Origin: Bacteroidales bacterium
GTDB taxonomy: Bacteria; Bacteroidota; Bacteroidia; Bacteroidales; ML635J-15
Direction: 5' to 3'
Assembly: GCA_028697515.1 (NCBI GenBank)
Contig: JAQVEY010000108.1
Span: 1-7,560, forward strand
Length of the DNA stretch: 7,560 nucleotides
Made by a program: the position numbers and the translations under genes. The notes beneath the pieces were generated by a model. That model was given only the letters and a program-made list of their open reading frames with translations, was not told where the DNA came from and made no database searches. Of this stretch, positions 1 to 5,723 are shown one piece after another (the first letter of the stretch is position 1; the number at the start of each line of letters is the position of its first letter).

Positions 1-61
1 GATCTATTTTTATATTTAAAATTTCAATTACGCAATCAGTACGAATTAAATTTAAAAAGGT

Positions 62-95
62 TATGTTTTTTATAAAAAAGTTTTAAAAAAACATA
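62..95. terminator. AT-rich inverted repeat, possible secondary terminator
   Basis: The arm TATGTTTTTT at 62-71 is the exact reverse complement of AAAAAACATA at 86-95, leaving a 14-nt A-rich loop. Only one pair in the 10-bp stem is G-C, so the hairpin would be weak. It lies 72-105 bp beyond the stop codon of the leftward outer membrane protein gene and just beyond a stronger hairpin. It could be a back-up terminator, or could serve a gene to the left of the window. In such AT-rich DNA a chance repeat is also possible. Confidence 0.3.
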
Positions 96-110
96 TTTTT
101 ATTAAAACGA

Positions 111-148
111 AACTACCTGAAAATTATTTTACTAATTAACAGGTAGTT
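111..148 (-). terminator. Nested hairpin, probable terminator of the lipoprotein/OMP unit
   Basis: AACTACCTG at 111-119 and CAGGTAGTT at 140-148 form a perfect 9-bp stem containing four G-C pairs. Inside it, after a symmetric AA/AA internal loop, AATTA (122-126) pairs with TAATT (133-137) around a 6-nt loop. The element begins 18 bp past the stop codon of the leftward outer membrane protein gene. On the minus strand the stem is followed by TCGTTTTAAT and further T-rich sequence, as expected of an intrinsic terminator. The T-run is interrupted, so termination efficiency is uncertain. Confidence 0.55.
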
Positions 149-166
149 AATATATATAGTATTTAA

Positions 167-1630
167 TTAGAACTTAAATCCTAAAGTTGTTACTATACGG
201 CTTCTTGCCATTGTAATGTCAGTTGCAGGACTATTAACACCAAAGCCTTCATACAAAAAATAAGTATTATTACTTGAAATGTATGAATAAGAAACATCAA
301 AGTACATATAATCAGATCTTAATCCTAAACCACCACTATAGACCATAAAATTTGATCCGCTGTTAATATGATCAGTAGAATAAGGACTGTCGTAATATGC
401 TCCACCAGCTCTAAAAGCAAGAGGACCAAATCTGTATTCCAAACCAAGTTTCACATTATGAGAAGCTTTGTATTCATTTCTAACATTATCATTTTCGTCA
501 AAAAAGCCATAGTCAGCACTTCTTAAACGAGCAAGTGAATAATCAACATATTCGTAGTCAATGTTTATAAGAGCTTGTTTAGCTATTATAAAACCTAAAC
601 TACCGTTAGCTCGGAATGGAGAGGTGAGTTCATAATCATAATTGCCATAGTATGAATCAATTTTATGAGATTTGTTTGGGTCCTGAAACGATGAACTTAT
701 ACTAGTGTAGTAATTATCATTTAAATCGAAAAATGTTGGAGTGTGTACTGAACCACCGAATCTAACCCATGATACAGGAGCGAACAAAATGCCCACTTTG
801 AAGTTAATTCCAGAACCTCTAGTTTCCAGATATTCTTTAAAACTGAACGAATTGAAATCAGCTACTAGGTCGTCAACATCAGTTTCTTGTAAAGTTTTAA
901 CTTCTTCGTATCTTATTGATTGAAGCCCCATAGAAGCACCAACAAATACCTTTTGTAATATATTGGCAGAAAGAGCAAAATTGTATTCTCCCTGATTTCC
1001 TTGACGTGATATAAATTGCTTCTGATTTTGACCATATTGTTCATTATATGCACTTACATAACTCATTGTATCTGGAAGGTTCTGATCAATAAGATATGAT
1101 TCCCATGCAAGATTTGAATAGAAATTATCATCACCATATAAGCTTGAGTAATGCATACCGTCAGCTCTTGCAGCAAACCAGTCAGTCATTGAGTTATAAT
1201 CATTAGTTCCGTCTATCAAGATATTCTCATTGAAATTGTTCAATCTATTATATGAAAAACCAACATTTATTGACGTTAGACCATTATTGTTGTTTACTGG
1301 AATAGTTCCTATGTATGAAATATTATTCACATTGAAATTAAAATCATAATCAGAAGTTTCTTTTCCCCCAAAATTCGCGTAATTGTTTGTTATTACAAAA
1401 CCAGTTGAAAATGAGAAGTCTGACGATTTATAAACTCCCATTCCTGCTGGGTTAAAGTATAGAACAGATGGATCAGCTCCTAATGCACCAAATGAACCTC
1501 CCATTGCTGTATATCTTGCTGTTCCTCCCGGATTCAGCATGGAATATCTTAAGGCATCTACTTCGTTTTGTGCGTAAGCAATTGAGCTTAAAGATGCTAT
1601 AATGCCGAGTACAATTATAATTCTTTTCAT
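167..1630 (-). CDS. OmpP1/FadL/TodX-family outer membrane beta-barrel protein
   Basis: A 487-residue outer membrane protein that probably forms a barrel for uptake of hydrophobic compounds. Bacteroidota relatives are often labelled 'hemin receptor' or 'outer membrane protein transport protein', but their substrates are mostly unproven. Residues 1-20 form a signal peptide (KR, hydrophobic core, then AYA before Gln21). The mature N-terminus has the family hallmark: LNPGGTARYTAMGG at 32-45, then FNPAGM at 59-64, which contains the NPA motif typical of the FadL family. The rest alternates in barrel-like fashion with many Tyr/Phe/Asn residues, and the chain ends in GFKF, a terminal aromatic as in BAM-recognised proteins. 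The length is normal for the family. The gene follows the lipoprotein gene by 14 bp on the same strand with no visible promoter between them, so the two are probably co-transcribed. No Shine-Dalgarno sequence is seen; the start is fixed by the signal peptide. Family assignment is firm; substrate is unknown. Confidence 0.87.
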   Translation of the reverse strand: MKRIIIVLGIIASLSSIAYAQNEVDALRYSMLNPGGTARYTAMGGSFGALGADPSVLYFNPAGMGVYKSSDFSFSTGFVITNNYANFGGKETSDYDFNFNVNNISYIGTIPVNNNNGLTSINVGFSYNRLNNFNENILIDGTNDYNSMTDWFAARADGMHYSSLYGDDNFYSNLAWESYLIDQNLPDTMSYVSAYNEQYGQNQKQFISRQGNQGEYNFALSANILQKVFVGASMGLQSIRYEEVKTLQETDVDDLVADFNSFSFKEYLETRGSGINFKVGILFAPVSWVRFGGSVHTPTFFDLNDNYYTSISSSFQDPNKSHKIDSYYGNYDYELTSPFRANGSLGFIIAKQALINIDYEYVDYSLARLRSADYGFFDENDNVRNEYKASHNVKLGLEYRFGPLAFRAGGAYYDSPYSTDHINSGSNFMVYSGGLGLRSDYMYFDVSYSYISSNNTYFLYEGFGVNSPATDITMARSRIVTTLGFKF

Positions 1631-1644
1631 AACTTTGTTTTTAA

Positions 1645-3312
1645 TTATCTTCTACCACCTGATGAACTACTACCTGATGAACTACTTCCTGAACTTCTTG
1701 AACCACCTGATGAGCTACTTCCTGATGATGAGCTTCCAGAGCTTCTGTTCGATGAAGATGAGCTACTTCCTGAATAAGAACTTCCTGAACTTCTGTTCGA
1801 TGATGAACTACTGCCTGAGTATGAGCTTCCTGAACTTCTATTTGAAGATGAACTGTTTCCAGAATATGAACTTCCCGAACTTCTATTGTTTGAAGAAGAG
1901 CTATTAACATTACCTGAACTGTTGGAACTTCTGTTTGATGATGGAGTCGTATTTGAAGGTCTAGTGTAGCTATTATTGTTGTAATTTGAAGACCCACTGT
2001 TTGGACGTGTGTAATTTTGATTATTGTTAGTATTGGTATTACCTCTACTTACAGGTGTTTTATGCGATGAAGTGTTAACATTCCCCGAATTGCCTGTTCT
2101 ACTGCTACCTGAGTTTTCAGTTTTATTAACATTATAACTGTTTCCAGAATTGTATTCAGGTTTATTATATGTTCTAGATCCTGAATTGTCAACTGGAGTT
2201 CTGCTGTTTGAGGTATTGGTATTTCCAGTATTATTCTCGGTTCTTCCTGAATTCTTCGAAGGATCTACTTGTGTAGATGGATTGTTGTTTTTAGATACTT
2301 CGGGTGTGCGTATGACATCATTATTATCTTTAATATTTTCGTTTGTATTAATGTTATCTCGACCTGAAGTATTGTTGTCTTTATTTTCGGTTCCAGAATC
2401 TCTACCTGAATTTGAAATTGATTCAGCATCTATAGGTCTTTTATCTGTAATTACTGGATTTGTATTATCATTATTTGTACGATTGTTTTTACTTTCGTTG
2501 TCAATTAGAGAGTTTCCTCCGGTATGAGTTATTCCGTTATCAGTATTTACCTCTGGTACCCTTGGCGTTTCAGTTGATGATGATCCGTTACCACCGGCCG
2601 AACCACGATGTCCATAGTAATTGCTACCCCATGTGTTATCAGCATAGCCATCATTTCCGTACCAGTTATTACCCCAATAACCATCGTAATAACCATCATT
2701 ATAACCATTCCAATATGCACTATTCCATCCGTAACCATAATATCCGTTATAGTAAGGATAACCCCAAGAATAATAAGGATAACCCCAAGAGTAATAAGGA
2801 GAATACCAGCTATTATAACCTAGATACCAGCCTGAATGCCATGACCATCCCCAGTCCCAGTAAGAATAGTATGGGTCATAATAATAATAAGGAACGTAAT
2901 GATGACCGAAATTGTGAAAATATGATGAATAACCATAGTAATCATCATTTTCGTAATAATCACCGTAGTAGTAATTGTTTTCTACGTAATTACCATTCTC
3001 GTCATAATAATAATCTGTCTCGCTTCCGTTTTCGTTATAATATTCGCCAGACTCATCAGAATTATAATAATTATCTGATTCGTTAGGATTATAGTATTCA
3101 GATGAATTTGCATCTTCGTTGAATTCAGCATTAAAAGTCTCTTCATAAGTGGCTTTATCCTTATCAACTGAAGACGTGTTGGTTGTTACTGTACCTGAGA
3201 TTTCATCAGGCGAATAATACACATCATCGTAGCCTCCTGTGGTGTACAAATTTATTGTGCAGGAACTTGCTGCAATCAAAATAATTAGCGATAAGTAAAA
3301 TAATTTTTTCAT
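1645..3312 (-). CDS. Low-complexity Tyr/Trp/Gly- and Ser/Asn-rich putative lipoprotein
   Basis: A 555-residue envelope protein of unknown function. Residues 1-17 are a lipoprotein signal peptide (KK, hydrophobic core, then AASS before Cys18, a slightly loose lipobox), so the protein is probably lipid-anchored. Four compositional zones follow. Residues 40-125 are acidic, Asn- and Tyr-rich with many YY pairs. Residues 125-235 are extremely rich in Tyr, Trp and Gly, including a duplicated SWGYPYY heptad (175-188). Residues 240-460 are Asn/Ser/Thr-rich with scattered Lys/Arg/Asp and look disordered. Residues 461-555 are an almost pure Ser/Gly array with Arg every 15 or 16 residues, ending GGRR. 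After Cys18 there is no further cysteine, and I recognise no catalytic motif. Similar Tyr-rich Bacteroidota proteins have sometimes been labelled 'vitellogenin II', which I regard as a compositional artefact. The gene lies 14 bp upstream of the FadL-like barrel gene and diverges from proS. An adhesive, matrix or structural surface role is inference only. Confidence is high that it is a gene and a lipoprotein, and low for any function. Confidence 0.8.
   Translation of the reverse strand: MKKLFYLSLIILIAASSCTINLYTTGGYDDVYYSPDEISGTVTTNTSSVDKDKATYEETFNAEFNEDANSSEYYNPNESDNYYNSDESGEYYNENGSETDYYYDENGNYVENNYYYGDYYENDDYYGYSSYFHNFGHHYVPYYYYDPYYSYWDWGWSWHSGWYLGYNSWYSPYYSWGYPYYSWGYPYYNGYYGYGWNSAYWNGYNDGYYDGYWGNNWYGNDGYADNTWGSNYYGHRGSAGGNGSSSTETPRVPEVNTDNGITHTGGNSLIDNESKNNRTNNDNTNPVITDKRPIDAESISNSGRDSGTENKDNNTSGRDNINTNENIKDNNDVIRTPEVSKNNNPSTQVDPSKNSGRTENNTGNTNTSNSRTPVDNSGSRTYNKPEYNSGNSYNVNKTENSGSSRTGNSGNVNTSSHKTPVSRGNTNTNNNQNYTRPNSGSSNYNNNSYTRPSNTTPSSNRSSNSSGNVNSSSSNNRSSGSSYSGNSSSSNRSSGSSYSGSSSSSNRSSGSSYSGSSSSSSNRSSGSSSSGSSSSGGSRSSGSSSSGSSSSGGRR
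1649..1975 (-). repeat. Tandem 45/48-bp in-frame repeat array encoding Ser/Gly/Arg units
   Basis: Seven imperfect units begin, on the plus strand, with CTTCT at 1649, 1694, 1742, 1790, 1835, 1880 and 1928, giving steps of 45, 48, 48, 45, 45 and 48 bp. All steps are multiples of three, so the lipoprotein reading frame is kept. In the protein this places Arg at residues 461, 477, 492, 507, 523, 539 and 554 between Ser/Gly stretches of the type RSSGSSYSGSSSSS. The units nearest the N-terminal side (1880-1975) are more Asn-rich and diverged; the middle ones are the most alike. Such an array can change copy number by recombination or slippage. Confidence 0.8.
2753..2794 (-). repeat. Two direct 21-bp repeats encoding a Tyr/Trp/Gly heptad
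   Basis: Two head-to-tail 21-bp copies (2753-2773 and 2774-2794) differ at one position. Each contains TAAGGATAACCCCAAGA on the plus strand. A degenerate third copy begins at 2795 (TAAGGAGAATACCAG). In the encoded lipoprotein this gives two SWGYPYY heptads in the aromatic zone, pointing to a recent local duplication that kept the frame. Confidence 0.75.
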
Positions 3313-3329
3313 GATATTATGAATTTTTA

Positions 3330-3337
3330 TAGTTTTG
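3330..3337 (+). promoter_or_regulatory. Candidate Bacteroidota-type -7 element for proS
   Basis: TAGTTTTG at 3330-3337 matches TAnnTTTG, the -7 consensus used by the primary sigma factor of Bacteroidota. TTTC at 3307-3310, 19 bp upstream, is one mismatch from the -33 element TTTG. Transcription would start near 3343, giving a leader of about 48 nt before the proS start codon. The match is short and the region is T-rich, so chance cannot be excluded. Confidence 0.45.
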
Positions 3338-3382
3338 ACAAAAAATTAAAAGAACTTGGCATTTTTATAACAAAATTCATAC

Positions 3383-3390
3383 CAAAAATA
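3383..3390 (-). promoter_or_regulatory. Weak candidate -7 element for the leftward lipoprotein unit
   Basis: CAAAAATA at 3383-3390 reads TATTTTTG on the minus strand, a full match to TAnnTTTG. No convincing -33 element is found at the expected distance; that position falls inside the start of proS. If real, the leftward transcript would begin near 3376 with a leader of about 65 nt and would overlap the proS promoter and leader. Confidence 0.25.
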
Positions 3391-3391
3391 T

Positions 3392-4864
3392 ATGGCAAAA
3401 GTACTTACAGACAGAGAAGAAAACTATTCACAGTGGTATAATGATTTAGTGATAAAAGCTGATCTTGCAGAGAATTCTGCAGTCAGGGGATGTATGGTCA
3501 TAAAGCCATATGGTTACAGTATTTGGGAAAAAATGCAAGCTGTTTTGGATAGCATGTTTAAAGAAACAGGACATGTTAATGCCTATTTCCCTTTGTTTAT
3601 TCCCAAATCTTTTTTTAGCAAAGAAGCTAGTCATGTTGAAGGATTTGCAAAAGAATGTGCAGTAGTGACGCATTATAGATTGAGAAATTCTAAGGATGGA
3701 GGAATAGAGGTTGACCCTAATGCTAAGCTTGAAGAAGAATTGATAGTAAGACCAACATCAGAGACAATTATCTGGAATACATATAAAAACTGGATAAAAT
3801 CATACAGAGATTTGCCATTATTAGTTAACCAATGGGCAAACGTAGTAAGGTGGGAGATGCGTACTCGTCTTTTTCTACGAACTGCTGAGTTTCTTTGGCA
3901 AGAGGGGCATACTGCTCATGCGAGCAAGCAAGAAGCATTGGAAGAAGCAGAAAGAATGATAAATGTTTATGCGAATTTTGCACAAGAATACTTGGGTGTT
4001 CCAGTTTTAATTGGAACTAAATCAGAAAATGAAAGATTTGCTGGTGCAGAAGAAACATATTGTATTGAAGCTCTCATGCAAGATGGAAAAGCATTGCAGT
4101 GTGGGACTTCTCATTTTCTTGCCCAAAATTTTGCAAAAGCTTTTGATGTTAAATTTTTGAATAAAGAAAACAAAGAGGAATATGTTTGGGCAACTTCCTG
4201 GGGTGTCTCAACAAGATTAATGGGTGCTTTAATTATGGCTCACTCAGATAACAATGGTCTTGTTTTGCCTCCAAAATTAGCTCCTTTTCAGGTTGTGATT
4301 GTACCTATTTATAAAAATGAGGATGAATTTGATAAGATTTCGGCAAGAGTCAATGAATTATGTAACAAATTGAAGGAAAATAGTATTAGTTATAAATATG
4401 ATAATCGCGATTCTCAACGTCCTGGATTTAAGTTTGCAGAATGGGAATTAAAGGGAGTGCCAGTTAGAATTGCCATTGGGCCAAAAGATTATGAAAATAA
4501 CACATGGGAACTTGCACGTAGAGATACAATGGAAAAAGAGATAATTGGTGATGTAAATGTTATTGATAGATTAAAGAATCTTTTAGAAGACATTCAGAAA
4601 AATATTTTTAAGAAAGCTACTGATTTTAGAACTAGCAGAACTTATACAGTAGATACTTACGATGAATTTAAAAATATTCTAGAAACTAAACCTGGTTTTA
4701 TATTGGCACACTGGGATGGTACAAAAGAAACAGAAGAAAAAATCAAAGAAGAAACCAAGGCTACTATTCGTTTAATTCCACAAAATCCAGTTTTAGAACA
4801 AGGAAAATGTATTTATTCGGGAAAACCATCAAAATATCGTGTTATATTTGCAAAATCATATTAA
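3392..4864 (+). CDS. proS: Prolyl-tRNA synthetase, archaeal/eukaryotic-type (ProS type 3)
   Basis: A 490-residue cytosolic class IIa aminoacyl-tRNA synthetase that joins proline to tRNA-Pro using ATP. The motif 1 region is at about 40-71 (GYSIWEKMQ through FPLFIPKS). RPTSE at 120-124 is the conserved proline-site segment. Motif 2 spans about 152-174 (VRWEMRT, then [11 protein letters not shown]). Motif 3 is at about 268-284 ([17 protein letters not shown]). The HGTP anticodon-binding domain covers roughly 298-400, and the type-specific C-terminal domain 410-490 ends in KSY. It lacks the large editing insertion of the E. coli-type enzyme, as expected for this class, and the length is normal. 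The C-terminal zinc site is degenerate: where archaeal enzymes usually have cysteines there are Asp442, Thr447 and Ser476, leaving Cys473. The start has no Shine-Dalgarno sequence; the ATG is supported by the usual N-terminus for this class. The next gene begins 9 bp after the stop, suggesting a two-gene operon. Confidence 0.97.
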   Translation: MAKVLTDREENYSQWYNDLVIKADLAENSAVRGCMVIKPYGYSIWEKMQAVLDSMFKETGHVNAYFPLFIPKSFFSKEASHVEGFAKECAVVTHYRLRNSKDGGIEVDPNAKLEEELIVRPTSETIIWNTYKNWIKSYRDLPLLVNQWANVVRWEMRTRLFLRTAEFLWQEGHTAHASKQEALEEAERMINVYANFAQEYLGVPVLIGTKSENERFAGAEETYCIEALMQDGKALQCGTSHFLAQNFAKAFDVKFLNKENKEEYVWATSWGVSTRLMGALIMAHSDNNGLVLPPKLAPFQVVIVPIYKNEDEFDKISARVNELCNKLKENSISYKYDNRDSQRPGFKFAEWELKGVPVRIAIGPKDYENNTWELARRDTMEKEIIGDVNVIDRLKNLLEDIQKNIFKKATDFRTSRTYTVDTYDEFKNILETKPGFILAHWDGTKETEEKIKEETKATIRLIPQNPVLEQGKCIYSGKPSKYRVIFAKSY

Positions 4865-4873
4865 AAAATAGAT

Positions 4874-5587
4874 ATGGAAACAACGGATTCATCGATGAAA
4901 AACAATATAATTAAAACACTGAAGGAGAAATCGGTGCTTAAGCAAATTGTATATGATCATACCAAAAATACTTTTAAATTATTAAAAAAAGTACTTAAAG
5001 ATTTGGTGATTGAGTATAATCAAGTAATGAAGAATGAAGACGAAAGAGTTCTGTTGGAGTTTAGGGATAGAGGGATATTTGAAGCAGAAGTGAAAGTCGC
5101 AGGTGATCTTATAATATTTAATATGCATTCGAATATTTTTGAATTTCCAAGGAATCATGAAATATGGAAAGACAATTATTACATTGATGAACCATTGATG
5201 ACATATTCAGGCATAATTAACATTTACAATTTTCTTTCAGATTCGTTTAAATACAACAGACTTGAAGATTTGGGTTATTTGATAGGCAGAATTTTTGTCA
5301 ATAAGGATGCTACATTTTTTGTCGAAGGAAGAAGAGAACTAGGCTTTAATTATCCTTCTTTTGGAAAGAATGAAGTAAATGCTGAAAATATGAAAACCCT
5401 ATTAGAAGCTTCTATTGCCTATGCATTAAAATTTGATTTATTGGTGCCGCCATACAATGACATTAAAATAATTTCTGTCGATTATATGAAAGAGAAAATA
5501 AACAAACATAAGATACAGACAGGAAAACGTTTAGGTTTCCAGTATAATGCTATTGATGAATCATCTGCTAATAAAGGGGTGTCTTAA
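4874..5587 (+). CDS. Uncharacterised cytosolic protein downstream of proS
   Basis: A 237-residue protein that I do not assign to a characterised family. It has no signal peptide, lipobox or membrane segment and contains no cysteine, so it is probably cytosolic. Residues 10-55 are Lys-rich and look helical. Residues 60-120 look like a mixed alpha/beta core with FRDRGIFEAEVKVAGD (63-78) and MHSNIFEFP (84-92). A second conserved-looking block is at 131-158, with LEDLGYLIGRIFVN and VEGRREL. A Lys-rich helix (200-220) and a polar tail end the protein. The acidic and basic residues around RDRG and EGRREL could form a functional site, but this is a guess. The gene starts 9 bp after proS with only A-rich sequence before the ATG, so it depends on the proS transcript. 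Met8 is a possible alternative start. The ordinary composition and tight linkage argue for a genuine gene. My impression is that similar hypothetical proteins occur in Bacteroidota; a search is needed to confirm. Confidence 0.8.
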   Translation: METTDSSMKNNIIKTLKEKSVLKQIVYDHTKNTFKLLKKVLKDLVIEYNQVMKNEDERVLLEFRDRGIFEAEVKVAGDLIIFNMHSNIFEFPRNHEIWKDNYYIDEPLMTYSGIINIYNFLSDSFKYNRLEDLGYLIGRIFVNKDATFFVEGRRELGFNYPSFGKNEVNAENMKTLLEASIAYALKFDLLVPPYNDIKIISVDYMKEKINKHKIQTGKRLGFQYNAIDESSANKGVS

Positions 5588-5592
5588 AAACA

Positions 5593-5623
5593 TAGAAAAC
5601 ATACATTTAAATAATGTTTTCTA
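5593..5623 (+). terminator. Inverted repeat after the proS unit, possible terminator
   Basis: TAGAAAACAT at 5593-5602 is the exact reverse complement of ATGTTTTCTA at 5614-5623, giving a 10-bp stem with an 11-nt loop that starts 6 bp after the upstream stop codon. An alternative outer pairing uses ACATAG (5590-5595) and CTATGT (5631-5636). The sequence after the stem (AAACTATC) is not a clean U-run, so this is either a weak intrinsic terminator or a transcript-end-stabilising hairpin. Confidence 0.4.
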
Positions 5624-5690
5624 AAACTATCTATGTTATATAACAATTAAAAAATTGATAAAACTTACATTTTATTAAATAATAAGTACT

Positions 5691-5698
5691 TAATTTTG
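5691..5698 (+). promoter_or_regulatory. Candidate -7 element of the korA promoter
   Basis: TAATTTTG at 5691-5698 matches the Bacteroidota -7 consensus TAnnTTTG. It lies 25 bp before the korA start codon, so the leader would be only about 20 nt and A/T-rich. The -33 position is poor (TTTA at 5671-5674, with a shorter than usual 16-bp spacer). The preceding inverted repeats support a separate transcription unit for korA. Confidence 0.4.
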
Positions 5699-5723
5699 TG
5701 GATTATAAAATAATTTTTTAACA

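Noticed and set aside
1602..1907. 101-codon plus-strand frame rich in Met, Asn, Phe and Leu
   Set aside because: It runs across the repeat array antisense to the lipoprotein and into the start of the barrel gene; it is an artefact of the repeats.
1649..1975. Repeat array considered as a CRISPR array
   Set aside because: The units are contiguous, imperfect and in frame with a coding sequence; there are no unique spacers of constant length and no cas genes.
1641..1997. 118-codon minus-strand frame with His/Gln/Glu/Val repeats
   Set aside because: It is a shifted frame of the same Ser/Gly/Arg repeat array. The in-frame lipoprotein has the signal peptide and spans the whole region, so it is the real gene.
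2150..2527. 125-codon plus-strand open frame that looks hydrophobic (Leu/Phe/Ser-rich)
   Set aside because: It is antisense to the Asn/Ser/Thr zone of the lipoprotein, and the apparent hydrophobicity comes from reverse complements of those codons.
2460..3086. 208-codon plus-strand open frame, rich in Asn, His, Tyr and Arg
   Set aside because: It lies antisense to the lipoprotein's low-complexity zones, where repeated codons keep other frames open. Its composition is a direct reflection of the Tyr/Asn/Gly codons on the other strand, and it has no recognisable domain.
4874..5587. The gene after proS considered as a separate editing factor (YbaK/ProX-like) for mischarged tRNA-Pro
   Set aside because: It is longer than typical YbaK-like proteins and I cannot find their characteristic motifs, so linkage to proS alone does not support the call.
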